Shown: piece after piece, positions 25,425 to 33,965 of the stretch
Layout of the letters: each line of letters begins with the position of its first letter
Numbering within the stretch: the stretch's first letter is position 1
Assembly: GCF_964218355.1 (NCBI RefSeq)
Contig: NZ_CAXPMC010000016.1
Coordinates: 1 to 64,000 of the forward strand
DNA: 64,000 nt
Direction of reading: 5' to 3'
Source of the DNA: Ferrovibrio sp964218355
GTDB lineage: Bacteria; Pseudomonadota; Alphaproteobacteria; Ferrovibrionales; Ferrovibrionaceae
Position numbers and translations under genes: made by a program
Notes under the pieces: generated by a model
Database searches by the model: none
Told to the model about the DNA's origin: nothing
Seen by the model: only the letters and a program-made list of their open reading frames with translations

Positions 25425-26654
25425 TCAGTCGTGGTCGTGCTGGCGGATGAAGGCGGTCACCTTCGGGGCGATTTCCTCGCGCCAGCGGCGGCCGTTGAAG
25501 ACGCCGTAATGGCCGACACCGGCCTGCATGTGATGGGCGCGGCGGTGGGCCGGGATATTCGTGCACAGGTCATGGGCAGCCATGGTCTGGCCCAGGCCGG
25601 TGATGTCGTCCTTCTCACCTTCCACCGTCATCAGCGCCGTCCTGCGGATCGCCTTCGGGTCGACCGGGTCGCCATGGCAGGTCATGCGGCCCAGCGGCAG
25701 GTCGTGATCCTGGAACACACGCTTCACGGTCTGCAGATAGTATTCCGCCGGCAGGTCCATCACCGCGAGATACTCGTCGTAGAAGTCGTTATGGGCCTTG
25801 GCGCTGTCGCCGTCGCCCTTGATCAGGTGATGGAACAGCCGCACATGGGCGCCGACATGGCGGTCGAGATTCATGGTCATGAAGCCGGTCAGCTGGATGA
25901 AGCCCGGGTAGACCGGACGCATGAAGCCGGCATGGGGCAGCGGCACGCGGTTGATCACGCTGTGCTCGAACCACTCGATGGAATGCTCCTGCGCCAGGTC
26001 GTTGGGCACGGTCGGGCTGAGCCGGGTGTCGATCGGCCCGCCCATCAGGGTCATCGAACGCGGCGTGTTGGGATCCTTCATGGCCGACATCAGCGCCACC
26101 GCGGCCAGCACCGGCACCGAAGGCTGGCACACGCCCATCACATGGCAGCCCGGCCCCAGATGGTCGAGGAACTCGCGCACGTAGTCGATATAGTCGTCGA
26201 GGCCGAAGGCGCCTTCCTTCAGCGGCACGTCGCGCGCATCGATCCAGTCGGTGATGTAGACATCGTGGTTGGGCAGCATCGCCTCGACGGTGCCGCGCAG
26301 CAGCGTGGCGTAATGGCCCGACAGCGGCGCCACGATCAGCAGCTTCGGATCGCGGCGCTCCTCGCAGCCCTCGCGCTCGAAGCGGATGATCTGGCAGAAG
26401 GGATAGCGCAGCACGATGCGCTCGGTGACCTTGCGGGTCTCGCCATCGACCTTCGTGGTGGCGAGGCCGAATTCCGGCTTCGGATAACGGCGGGTGATGT
26501 TGTTGAACAGCTCCAGCCCGGCCGCCATGGTGCGCGCCGCCGCCGTGTAATTCATCGGCAGGTAGGGCAGCTTCAGGGCCTGGGCCTGGGCCTCGGTGAA
26601 GGCCCGGACCGGCTGGAGCGCCGCATGCTGGAGTTCGTAGAGCTGGTAGAGCAT
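25425..26654 (-). CDS. phaZ: intracellular polyhydroxyalkanoate (PHB) depolymerase
   Basis: A 409-residue alpha/beta hydrolase mobilising stored PHB granules. The nucleophile elbow has the Cys form typical of intracellular enzymes, HVMGVCQPSVPVLAA, and the C-terminal His lies in GVGHYGVFNGRRWREEI. Other family blocks are LMGGPIDTRLSPT and NYTAAARTMAAGLELF. No signal peptide is present, as expected. The ATG at 26654 is chosen because it begins the family-typical MLYQLYELQ. A PhaR-like operator lies 148 bases upstream. Confidence 0.92.
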   Translation of the reverse strand: MLYQLYELQHAALQPVRAFTEAQAQALKLPYLPMNYTAAARTMAAGLELFNNITRRYPKPEFGLATTKVDGETRKVTERIVLRYPFCQIIRFEREGCEERRDPKLLIVAPLSGHYATLLRGTVEAMLPNHDVYITDWIDARDVPLKEGAFGLDDYIDYVREFLDHLGPGCHVMGVCQPSVPVLAAVALMSAMKDPNTPRSMTLMGGPIDTRLSPTVPNDLAQEHSIEWFEHSVINRVPLPHAGFMRPVYPGFIQLTGFMTMNLDRHVGAHVRLFHHLIKGDGDSAKAHNDFYDEYLAVMDLPAEYYLQTVKRVFQDHDLPLGRMTCHGDPVDPKAIRRTALMTVEGEKDDITGLGQTMAAHDLCTNIPAHRRAHHMQAGVGHYGVFNGRRWREEIAPKVTAFIRQHDHD

Positions 26655-26801
26655 CAGGTCCCACCCTTCAGCCGGAGCGGCAGGCCCCGGAGGGCGGCCG
26701 TCATCACACTGCAACGGAAAGCGTCAAGACTGGGTCGTCCGATGGTAGCGACTCGGCGACAGCCTCATCCTACCGGCTTTCCTCCGCACCCGCACAATTT
26801 A

Positions 26802-26821
26802 TTTTGCACTGCAGCATAAAA
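26802..26821 (-). promoter_or_regulatory. TGC-rich PhaR-like operator upstream of phaZ
   Basis: TTTTGCACTGCAGCATAAAA is a near-palindrome centred on CTGCAG with T-rich and A-rich flanks in otherwise GC-rich DNA. PhaR repressors of PHB metabolism in alphaproteobacteria bind TGC-rich palindromes of this sort. The gene downstream is phaZ. Confidence 0.5.
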
Positions 26822-26852
26822 CATGGGCAGCCCAATAAATGGGCATACCGGC

Positions 26853-27461
26853 TCAGAGTTTTGCCCTGATGCGCTGCGCCAGCTCGCCCGGGCTGATGTC
26901 GTGGCGGAAATGCGCCAGATACCGCCCGCGGCCATCCATCAGATACATGAAGCCGGAATGGTCGACCGCATAACCGAGGCTGGAGCCTTTCAGCTCCGCC
27001 TTCTGGTAATAGACCCGGTATTCCCGGGCGACCTTGGCGATCTGCTCCGGGCTGCCGGTCAGGCCGACGAGGCGCGGATGAAAGGCCTGCACGTATTCCT
27101 TCAGCGCCGCCGGGGTGTCGCGCTCGGGATCGACGGTGATCAGGATCGGCCGCACCGCCTTCCCCGCCTCGCCCAGTTCGTCCATGGCGATGGCGATGGT
27201 CTGCAAGCCGGTCGGACAGATATCCGGGCAGTTGGTATAGCCGAAATAGACCAGCATCAGTTCGCCGGCATAGCTCTGTTCGGTCACCGCCCGGCCATCC
27301 TGGTCGGTCAACGCGAAAGGCCCGCCGATCGCCACCGGGCCGCCGGCCTGCTCGCCCTGCGGCGCCAGCCACTGCACCGCCGCAACGCCGGCAATGCCGG
27401 CCAGAACCAGCACGCAGACGATCAGCAGCCCGCGCATCATCCCCCGCCCTGCCGCGCCCAT
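26853..27461 (-). CDS. SCO1/SenC family copper-binding protein
   Basis: A 202-residue membrane-anchored thioredoxin-fold protein facing the periplasm. One N-terminal transmembrane helix spans about residues 9-31. The copper ligands are present: Cys78-x3-Cys82 in YTNCPDICPTGLQ, and His in YAVDHSGFMYLMD. SCO proteins deliver copper to the CuA site of cytochrome c oxidase. GGAG precedes the ATG at 27461, which overlaps the region just after the pterin dehydratase stop, so the two genes form an operon. No oxidase genes are in the window. Confidence 0.9.
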   Translation of the reverse strand: MGAAGRGMMRGLLIVCVLVLAGIAGVAAVQWLAPQGEQAGGPVAIGGPFALTDQDGRAVTEQSYAGELMLVYFGYTNCPDICPTGLQTIAIAMDELGEAGKAVRPILITVDPERDTPAALKEYVQAFHPRLVGLTGSPEQIAKVAREYRVYYQKAELKGSSLGYAVDHSGFMYLMDGRGRYLAHFRHDISPGELAQRIRAKL

Positions 27462-27465
27462 GGCC

Positions 27466-27786
27466 CTACTCCGCCCGGCCGCCGGCCTGCACGGCGGCGG
27501 CGTCGATGAACTGCCCGAGCGTCAGGTCGCGCGCGCTGAGCCCGCCGGCATCATGGGTGGTCAGCGTGATCTCGACACGGTTATAGACATTGAACCATTC
27601 CGGATGGTGGTCGATCTTGTCGGCCATCAGCGCCACCCGCGTCATGAACCCGAAAGCGGTGTTGAAATCGGCGAAGCGGAAGCTTTTCACAATTGCATCG
27701 CGGCCGCCGCCTTCAACCGGCCGCCAGCCGGCCAGGGCCTGCAATGCGGCGGCGCGGGCGGCGCCTTCCAGTTTCGTGATCGCCAT
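27466..27786 (-). CDS. phhB: pterin-4a-carbinolamine dehydratase
   Basis: A 106-residue enzyme dehydrating 4a-hydroxytetrahydropterin. The active-site signature is seen in ALMADKIDHHPEWFNVYNRVEI (H-H-P with preceding acidic residues). GAGGAG lies 6 bases before the ATG. No phenylalanine hydroxylase gene is adjacent; bacterial members without one may act in pterin recycling or molybdopterin-related functions. It heads an operon with the SCO1 gene. Confidence 0.9.
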   Translation of the reverse strand: MAITKLEGAARAAALQALAGWRPVEGGGRDAIVKSFRFADFNTAFGFMTRVALMADKIDHHPEWFNVYNRVEITLTTHDAGGLSARDLTLGQFIDAAAVQAGGRAE

Positions 27787-27896
27787 GTCATGCTCCTCGG
27801 ACGGCCCGGCAGGCCGGTGCGGCGCAAGCTAGCGCGCAGAACCCCTTGCATCAACCTTGCCCGGGATCACAGGACCGAGATGGGACGATCCGCCGC

Positions 27897-28292
27897 ATGA
27901 CCGCAGACCGCCTGCCGCCCAGCCTGGACGATCTCGCCGCCCTGGCCGAAGCCGAATTGCAGCGTCTGCGCCCGGCGCTCGGCCGCTTCATCGACGGCGT
28001 GCCGGTGCAGGTGGCCGATTTCGCCGATGACGGGACGCTGGAGGAGATGGGCTGCGACAGCCCGTTCGACCTGCTCGGCCTCTACCGTGGCGGCAGCTTC
28101 CTCGCCGAGCAGCGCGGCGAGACCGGCACCCTGCCGGCGATGATCTTCCTGTACCGCCGGCCGCTGCTGGATTTCTGGTGCGAGACCGGCGAGAACCTGC
28201 GCCGGGTGGTGCGCCATGTGCTGATCCACGAGATCGGCCATCATATCGGCCTGTCCGACGACGACATGGACCGGATCGAGACGGCGGACTGA
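27897..28292 (+). CDS. zincin-like metallopeptidase family protein
   Basis: A 131-residue protein ending with the zinc-binding motif VLIHEIGHHIGLSDDDMDRIE (H-E-x-x-H-H). This corresponds to the small zincin_1 / metallopeptidase family common in actinobacteria and alphaproteobacteria; the N-terminal part (FIDGVPVQVADFADD ... LLGLYRG ... IFLYRRPLLDFW) fits it. Proteolytic activity has not been shown for most members to my knowledge. The ATG at 27897 is preferred to a TTG farther upstream. Converges with the histidine kinase gene (6-base gap). Confidence 0.85.
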   Translation: MTADRLPPSLDDLAALAEAELQRLRPALGRFIDGVPVQVADFADDGTLEEMGCDSPFDLLGLYRGGSFLAEQRGETGTLPAMIFLYRRPLLDFWCETGENLRRVVRHVLIHEIGHHIGLSDDDMDRIETAD

Positions 28293-28298
28293 ATCCGC

Positions 28299-29732
28299 TC
28301 AGCCGGCCTCTGCCGCATGCAGCACTGCCGGCAGGGCAAAGGACACCCGGGTCCCCTGCCCCAATGCACTGTCGATCCGCAGCGGCGCGCCATGCAGTTC
28401 CGACAGGCGGTTGGCCAGTGCCAGTCCAAGCCCGGTGCCGCGGTCGGCCTCTGCAACCAGGCCGCTGACCTGGCCGAAAGGCGTCAGCGCGATCTTGACC
28501 TGCTCGGGCGTCATGCCGGGACCGTCATCCGCCACCGTGAAGACCACCTGACCGTCATCCTGTTCGGCCGAAACGGTGACATTGCCGCCGACCGGCGTGA
28601 ACTTGATGGCATTGCTGAGCAGGTTGACCAGCATCTGTTTCACCGCCCGGGCATCGGCCCGCACTGCCGGCAGCTCCGGCGCCAGCTGCATCTGCACGGG
28701 CGTGCCATATGCCTGCGACAGGCCGGAGACCAGAACGAGGCTGGCACGCATCAGTTCCTGCGGCTGCAGCGTCTCGTGATGCAGCGTCATCTGCCCGGCT
28801 TCGATCTTCGACAGGTCCAGCACGTCATTGATCAGCGCCAGCAGGTGTTCGCCGCTCTCTCGTATGTCGCGGGCATATTCCGCATATTTTGCATGTCCGA
28901 TGGCGCCGAATATCTGCTGCTCGATGACCTGGCCGAAGCCGATCACCGCATTCAGCGGCGTGCGCAGTTCATGACTGACATGCGCGACAAAATCGGACTT
29001 GACCCGGGCGGCCTGTTCGGCCCGCATCTGCGCTTCGGCGGTTCGCTGCAGGGCCGCCTGCAGCCGCTCCGCCTGGTGTTCGGCTTCCATGCGTCCGAAA
29101 TAGGCCATGCGGCGCTGCCGCTCGAACACGTAGTTGCAGAACAGGCCGATAGAGAAGGCCGCGAATATCATCACCTGAAGAACGACAAATTCCTGCATGC
29201 TGTCCCACAGCACCAGCACATAGGCCAGGTCGAACAGGACGATGATGACGATTTCCGAGATAACCGCGCGGGCAACGCTCAGCCGCATGATCACGAAAAC
29301 GCCCATCACGATCAGAATGACGCAGTCGAGATAGATCCGCCGCAGGTCCGGCGATGTCAGCGCAACCACCGCGACATAGCCGGCACCGACCACAATGGCA
29401 GCCACCTGCAGCAGCAGCGGCTGCCGGTTCGGTATGAAAGCGGCCGGCCGCAGCAGCATGAAAAAAACAAGCAGAATCCCGACAACGGCAATCCGGATCA
29501 GGGTCAGGGCCAGCGCCTGCTGTTGCGCGAACAGCCAGTCCGAAACGCCGAAGGACGCGAACAGTGCGGCAGCCAGTCCAACTGCGGTGCGCGAATAGGC
29601 CGTCGTGCCGGCGGCTTCGCTGCGCAGAAAACCGGCCTCCATCTCCGGATCGGCAAATGTTCCGTCGATCCAGCGCAGCACTACCTGGCCCCGCATCGCC
29701 GCCCCGGACTCCTGTGATGACCCTGCCTGCAT
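28299..29732 (-). CDS. membrane sensor histidine kinase
   Basis: A 477-residue hybrid-free kinase. The N-terminal half has about six hydrophobic helices (residues ~45-205) with little extramembrane loop, so it probably senses within the membrane or at the cytoplasmic side. The H-box is FVAHVSHELRTPLNAVIGF, the N-box MLVNLLSNAIKFTP, G1 VADDGPGMTPEQ and G2 GTGLGLALANRL. GGGGG precedes the ATG at 29732 by 6 bases; upstream in-frame ATG at 29744 lacks a site. No response regulator gene is adjacent, so it is an orphan. Confidence 0.88.
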   Translation of the reverse strand: MQAGSSQESGAAMRGQVVLRWIDGTFADPEMEAGFLRSEAAGTTAYSRTAVGLAAALFASFGVSDWLFAQQQALALTLIRIAVVGILLVFFMLLRPAAFIPNRQPLLLQVAAIVVGAGYVAVVALTSPDLRRIYLDCVILIVMGVFVIMRLSVARAVISEIVIIVLFDLAYVLVLWDSMQEFVVLQVMIFAAFSIGLFCNYVFERQRRMAYFGRMEAEHQAERLQAALQRTAEAQMRAEQAARVKSDFVAHVSHELRTPLNAVIGFGQVIEQQIFGAIGHAKYAEYARDIRESGEHLLALINDVLDLSKIEAGQMTLHHETLQPQELMRASLVLVSGLSQAYGTPVQMQLAPELPAVRADARAVKQMLVNLLSNAIKFTPVGGNVTVSAEQDDGQVVFTVADDGPGMTPEQVKIALTPFGQVSGLVAEADRGTGLGLALANRLSELHGAPLRIDSALGQGTRVSFALPAVLHAAEAG

Positions 29733-29927
29733 GGCTACCCCCATAGCCAAACTATGCAGACGGCAGGGTCGCTGCAACAGGGAGGCCGCCGGCAGCGCGC
29801 CCCCTCTACCGGAGCGACGCGGAAGGCGCCGCCACATGCACCGGAAGTACCCGCCCTGCTGCCGCAGGTCACACGTGCCGCGCCGTCATCCATGCGGGGC
29901 GATTTTCCTCTATTGATGCAGGGTGGT

Positions 29928-30653
29928 TCAGACCAGCGGCGTATCCGCCTGCAGTAGCCGCGTCACATAGCGCGGCACCACCTCGGTGGCCGGTCCGTGC
30001 AGGTGTTCGGCAAACAGCGAATGGCCGTCGGAGGGATCGAGATTGAGCTCCACCGTGTGGGCACGGCCGGCCTGCCGCACTTCCGAGACAAAGCCGGCGG
30101 CCGGATAGACGGTGCCGGAGGTGCCGACCGAGAGAAACAGGTCGCAGCGCTGCAGGGCGGTGAAGATCATCTCCATGTAGAAGGGCATCTCGCCGAACCA
30201 GACCACATGCGGCCGCATATAGCCCTGCACACGGCAGACCGGACAGATGCTGTCCGGCGCAGCATCGCCGGTCCACGACGTGACCTGGCCGCAATTCTCG
30301 CAGCGCATCTTCAGCAGTTCGCCATGCATGTGCAGCAGCTTCTGCGAACCGGCACGCTCATGCAGGTCGTCGACATTCTGGGTCACCAGCAGGAAATCGC
30401 CATCCCAGTGCCGCTCCAGTTCGGCCAGTGCGGCATGGGCGGCATTGGGCGCGGCGTCGATCAGGTTGCGCCGGCGGGCATTGTAGAAATCATGCACCAG
30501 CACCGGATCGCGGACGAAACCTTCCGGGGTCGCCACATCCTCAAGGCTGTAGCGCGTCCACAGCCCGTCCTTGTCACGGAAGGTGCCAAGCCCGGATTCG
30601 GCCGAGATGCCGGCACCGGTCAGGATCACCAGCGAGCGGAAAGGCTGTGGCAT
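29928..30653 (-). CDS. cobB: NAD-dependent protein deacylase (sirtuin, CobB-like)
   Basis: A 241-residue sirtuin. The NAD site is LTGAGISAESGLGTFRDKDG, and TQNVDDLHERAG and catalytic His110 (HMHG) follow. A zinc ribbon is formed by Cys118, Cys121, Cys137 and Cys140. Tyr57 and Arg60 in FYNARRR match the SIRT5/CobB class III pair that accepts succinyl and other acidic acyl-lysines as well as acetyl-lysine. It starts 8 bases after the thpR stop on the same strand. Confidence 0.93.
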   Translation of the reverse strand: MPQPFRSLVILTGAGISAESGLGTFRDKDGLWTRYSLEDVATPEGFVRDPVLVHDFYNARRRNLIDAAPNAAHAALAELERHWDGDFLLVTQNVDDLHERAGSQKLLHMHGELLKMRCENCGQVTSWTGDAAPDSICPVCRVQGYMRPHVVWFGEMPFYMEMIFTALQRCDLFLSVGTSGTVYPAAGFVSEVRQAGRAHTVELNLDPSDGHSLFAEHLHGPATEVVPRYVTRLLQADTPLV

Positions 30654-30661
30654 GCGTCCCG

Positions 30662-31306
30662 TCAGGTGCCGTAGGCGACCGCCCCGGCACCGAACACCGC
30701 CTCGTCCTCCTCCGCCCAGGCCTCGGCCTCGTCGGCCATCCAGTCATGCTCACCGGATTCGGCGAGGCCGCCATCGAGGCGATAGACATGCTCGGGCGTG
30801 TAGATGGCGCCCGAGGAGGACAGGAAGCTGGAATACAGCGTGAACCGGTCGCAGGTGAAGGCCGGGGCCTGGTACAGCGCGTGATGGCTGAGGAAGGCAC
30901 CGATACGGTCGAAGGGTGCATTGTTCAGCCGGGCCAGCGTGACATGGGGCGCGAATTTGCGCCGGTCGGGCGGCAGGCCGACCCGCAGCATGGCGTTGTC
31001 GACCTTGTCCTGCAGGCGATGCAGGGCGGGATTGGGCCGCACGCCGGCCCACAGGGTATGCGCCCTGCGGCGGTCGCCGAAGGTGCCGACGCCGAACAGG
31101 TTCAGGTCGAAAGCCGGCATGGTGACGGTGTCGAGTTCGTCGCAGACCGCGCGGGCCATGCGGCCATCGACCTCGCCGAGGAAACGCAGGGTGAGATGGA
31201 ACTGGTCGGGATTGACCCAGCGCGCGCCGGGCACGCCGGCACACAGGGTAGCGAGGGACCGACGGACTTCGTCGGGGAAGCTTACGGCGACGAACAAGCG
31301 GATCAT
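30662..31306 (-). CDS. thpR: RNA 2',3'-cyclic phosphodiesterase
   Basis: A 214-residue 2H phosphoesterase (LigT/ThpR) opening 2',3'-cyclic phosphates at RNA ends. Both catalytic H-x-T-L tetrapeptides are present: FHLTLRFLG near residue 36 and PHVTLARL near residue 121. GGAGGG lies 7 bases before the ATG. The C-terminus has an added acidic tail (about 25 residues rich in Glu, Asp and Ala) beyond the usual end of the fold. It is in an operon with the sirtuin gene. Confidence 0.9.
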   Translation of the reverse strand: MIRLFVAVSFPDEVRRSLATLCAGVPGARWVNPDQFHLTLRFLGEVDGRMARAVCDELDTVTMPAFDLNLFGVGTFGDRRRAHTLWAGVRPNPALHRLQDKVDNAMLRVGLPPDRRKFAPHVTLARLNNAPFDRIGAFLSHHALYQAPAFTCDRFTLYSSFLSSSGAIYTPEHVYRLDGGLAESGEHDWMADEAEAWAEEDEAVFGAGAVAYGT

Positions 31307-31388
31307 GGCAGGGCCCTCCGCTGGAACGGGCGTTTCACGCCCAGGATCGAGCCGCCGCCTCCCCCGCCCGCAACCGCGGGCCGCGGGA

Positions 31389-32447
31389 TCAGGCGCTCGG
31401 GTTCGGTTGATCGCGATGGATCGCCTCGATGCCGTCCAGTACCTCCTGTGAGAGTTTCACGTCGATGCTGTCGATGTCGGTCTTCAGCTGCTCCAGCGAC
31501 GTCGCGCCGATGATGTTGGACGTCATGAAGGGGCGGCTGTTGACGAAGGCCAGCGCCATCTGCGCCGGGTCGAGGCCGTGCTGCTGCGCCAGCGCCACAT
31601 AGCGCTCGGTGGCCCGCTCGACCTGCGGATTGCTGTAACGGGTGAAGCGGGTGAACAGTGCCAGCCGGCTGCCCGGTGGCCGCGCGCCGCCGAGATACTT
31701 GCCCGACAGCACGCCCATGGCCAGCGGCGAATAGGCCAGCAGGCCGACCTCTTCCTGCTTCGCGATTTCCGACAGCGAGGCCTCGTACCAGCGGTTCAGC
31801 AGGCTGTAGGGATTCTGGATCGAGACGATACGCGGCCGCGCCGGGCTGGCTGCCGCATCGCCCAGATGCTTCATCACGCCCCAGGCGGTTTCATTCGACA
31901 CGCCCATGGTGCGGATCTTGCCGGCCTTCACCAGGTCGCCCATGGCATCCAGCGTCTCGGCAATTGCGACCGAGGCTTCCTCGTTCCACGGATATTCGGC
32001 GCGGCCGAAATTGACGGTCAGGCGGTCGGGCCAGTGGGTCTGGTACAGGTCGATATAGTCGGTCTGCAGCCGCTTCAGGCTCTTGTCGACCGCCTCGAAA
32101 ATCTGCCGGCGGCTGAGATCCGGCGGCTGCTTGTCGTCGCGCAGCCAGTCGAACTGGCCGCGTGGCCCGCCGCCACGGCCGGCCACCTTGGTCGCCAGGA
32201 CGACCCTGTCGCGGTTCTTGCGCGCCTTCAGCCAGCTGCCGATATAGGCTTCGGTGCGGCCCTGGGTCTCGGCCCTGGGCGGCACCGGATACATCTCGGC
32301 GGCGTCGATGAAATTGATGCCGCGCTCCAGCGCGTAATCGAGCTGGGCATGGGCTTCGGCTTCGGTATTCTGTTCGCCCCATGTCATGGTCCCGAGGCAG
32401 ATCAGGCTGACCTGGATATCGGTGCGGCCTAAACGACGGAACTCCAT
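31389..32447 (-). CDS. aldo/keto reductase, Tas-like
   Basis: A 352-residue NADPH-dependent oxidoreductase of the AKR TIM-barrel fold. The catalytic tetrad region is visible: Asp and Tyr in FIDAAEMYPVPP, Lys in VVLATKVAG and His in DLYQTHWPDR. The insert after the Tyr (PVPPRAETQGRTEAYIG) and the C-terminal FVNSRPFMTSNIIGATSLEQL match the E. coli Tas group. GGGAG precedes the ATG. Substrate is unknown. Confidence 0.9.
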   Translation of the reverse strand: MEFRRLGRTDIQVSLICLGTMTWGEQNTEAEAHAQLDYALERGINFIDAAEMYPVPPRAETQGRTEAYIGSWLKARKNRDRVVLATKVAGRGGGPRGQFDWLRDDKQPPDLSRRQIFEAVDKSLKRLQTDYIDLYQTHWPDRLTVNFGRAEYPWNEEASVAIAETLDAMGDLVKAGKIRTMGVSNETAWGVMKHLGDAAASPARPRIVSIQNPYSLLNRWYEASLSEIAKQEEVGLLAYSPLAMGVLSGKYLGGARPPGSRLALFTRFTRYSNPQVERATERYVALAQQHGLDPAQMALAFVNSRPFMTSNIIGATSLEQLKTDIDSIDVKLSQEVLDGIEAIHRDQPNPSA

Positions 32448-32538
32448 GACAAAACTCCCAACTCACGATGGCCGCGACCAAATCCGCAGCAGGCCCATAT
32501 TGTCGGCAGGTCGTTAATTTTACAACAATGAATTGCGG

Positions 32539-33156
32539 TCAGCGTCCGAGAAACCCCAAAATCTGGGGTAACATATGCTTCACAATCACCGCGATCCCGG
32601 CCCGGTTCGGATGCATCCCGTCGTCGAGATTGAGCTTCGGCACGGCCGCCACCCCGTCGAGGAAGAAGGGGTAAAGCGGGACCTGACGCCGGGCTGCGAT
32701 CTCGGGATAGAGCCCCTCGAAACGGCGACCGTAATCGGCCCCCAGATTGGGGGCCGCCCGCATCCCGGCCAGCATCACCTTCACCCCGGCCTGCTGCAGC
32801 CTGACCACGATGGCATCCAGATTGGCCGCGGCCTGCTCCGGCGGCAGGCCGCGCAGCATGTCGTTGGCACCCAGCGCCACCAGCGCATGGGTCGGCCGGT
32901 CGGCCAGCGCCCAGTCCAGCCGCGAGAGCGCCCCCGCCGTGGTATCGCCCGATACGCCGGCATTGATCACGGATATATCCAGCCCTTTCGCCTTCAGGGC
33001 CTGTTCCAGCTGGGCCGGGAAGGCCGCGTCCGGCGGCAGGTTGTAGCCCGCCGTCAAACTGTCGCCGAAGGCCAGCAGACGGATCGCCGCCGCCTCGCCG
33101 GCTGCCGGCCGGATCAGGGCCGCCAGCGTGACCAGCATCACCGCCAGCCGCCACAT
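32539..33156 (-). CDS. periplasmic SGNH esterase (TesA/arylesterase-like)
   Basis: A 205-residue GDSL/SGNH hydrolase. A signal peptide covers about residues 1-23 (ending AGEAAA). Block I is LLAFGDSLTAGYN, block II Gly is in VSGDTTAG, block III VALGANDMLRG and block V LDDGMHPNRAGIA with the catalytic Asp and His. It matches TesA/lysophospholipase L1 and arylesterases. The ATG at 33156 gives a good signal peptide; upstream TTG extension is unlikely. It is divergent from the YbbA-YbbP-type genes, the same gene arrangement as E. coli tesA-ybbA-ybbP. Confidence 0.9.
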   Translation of the reverse strand: MWRLAVMLVTLAALIRPAAGEAAAIRLLAFGDSLTAGYNLPPDAAFPAQLEQALKAKGLDISVINAGVSGDTTAGALSRLDWALADRPTHALVALGANDMLRGLPPEQAAANLDAIVVRLQQAGVKVMLAGMRAAPNLGADYGRRFEGLYPEIAARRQVPLYPFFLDGVAAVPKLNLDDGMHPNRAGIAVIVKHMLPQILGFLGR

Positions 33157-33236
33157 CGCATTGCGACCGCGCCGGAAAGCCCCATATTCTGCGTGATATC
33201 TCAAGTCTGCCGCCCCGTTTCCAACTGGAAGGTTCC

Positions 33237-33965
33237 ATGACCCTATCTGATGCCGGCCAGCCGATTGTCCAGCTGCGCGACGTGCACCTTACCCTCGCCA
33301 GCACGGCGGGGCCGGTCAATATCCTGCGCGGCATCGACCTCGCGGTGCAGCCGGGCGAGCGGGTCGGCATCGTCGGCCCGTCCGGTTCCGGCAAATCGAC
33401 CCTGCTGGCGGTGCTGGCCGGGCTGGAGAAGGTGACGGCCGGCGAGGTGGCGGTGGCCGGGGCGCGGCTGAACAGCCTGAACGAGGACGGGCTGGCCCTG
33501 TGGCGGCGCAGCCAGATCGGCATCGTGTTCCAGAGCTTCCACCTGATCCCGACCATGACGGCCCTGGAAAATGTGGCCGTGCCGCTGGAACTGGCCGGCG
33601 CCGCCGACGCGTTGCCGCGGGCCCGTGCCGCGCTGGCCCAGGTCGGCCTTGCCCATCGCGAGACGCATTATCCGGCCCAGCTGTCCGGCGGCGAACAGCA
33701 GCGCGTGGCCCTGGCCCGCGCGGTGGCGCCGGGCCCGCGCCTACTGCTGGCCGACGAGCCGACCGGCAATCTCGACGGTGCCACCGGCCATGCGATCATC
33801 GACCTGCTGTTCGGCGAGGCGGCACGGCTGAATTCGACGCTGATCCTGATCACCCACGACGATGCGCTGGCGGCGCTCTGCGACCGCGTGGTGCGCATCG
33901 AGGACGGCCGCATCCACAGTGTCATCACGCCGGCCGCGCCGGCCCGCCGCAAGGCGGCCGAGTAG
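33237..33965 (+). CDS. ABC transporter ATP-binding protein, YbbA-like
   Basis: A 242-residue ABC ATPase. Walker A is IVGPSGSGKSTLLAVLAG, the signature LSGGEQQRVALARAV and Walker B LLLADEPTGNLDG, typical of the LolD/MacB/YbbA subfamily. GGAAGG lies before the ATG. It is immediately followed by its permease and is divergent from the TesA-like gene. The YbbAP-TesA set is thought to extract or process hydrophobic molecules at the inner membrane; the substrate here is unknown. Confidence 0.92.
   Translation: MTLSDAGQPIVQLRDVHLTLASTAGPVNILRGIDLAVQPGERVGIVGPSGSGKSTLLAVLAGLEKVTAGEVAVAGARLNSLNEDGLALWRRSQIGIVFQSFHLIPTMTALENVAVPLELAGAADALPRARAALAQVGLAHRETHYPAQLSGGEQQRVALARAVAPGPRLLLADEPTGNLDGATGHAIIDLLFGEAARLNSTLILITHDDALAALCDRVVRIEDGRIHSVITPAAPARRKAAE

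Noticed and set aside
26824..26844. Hairpin GCCCA-N5-TGGGC as terminator of the SCO1 gene
   Set aside because: Only five base pairs and no adjacent T-tract; too weak to call.
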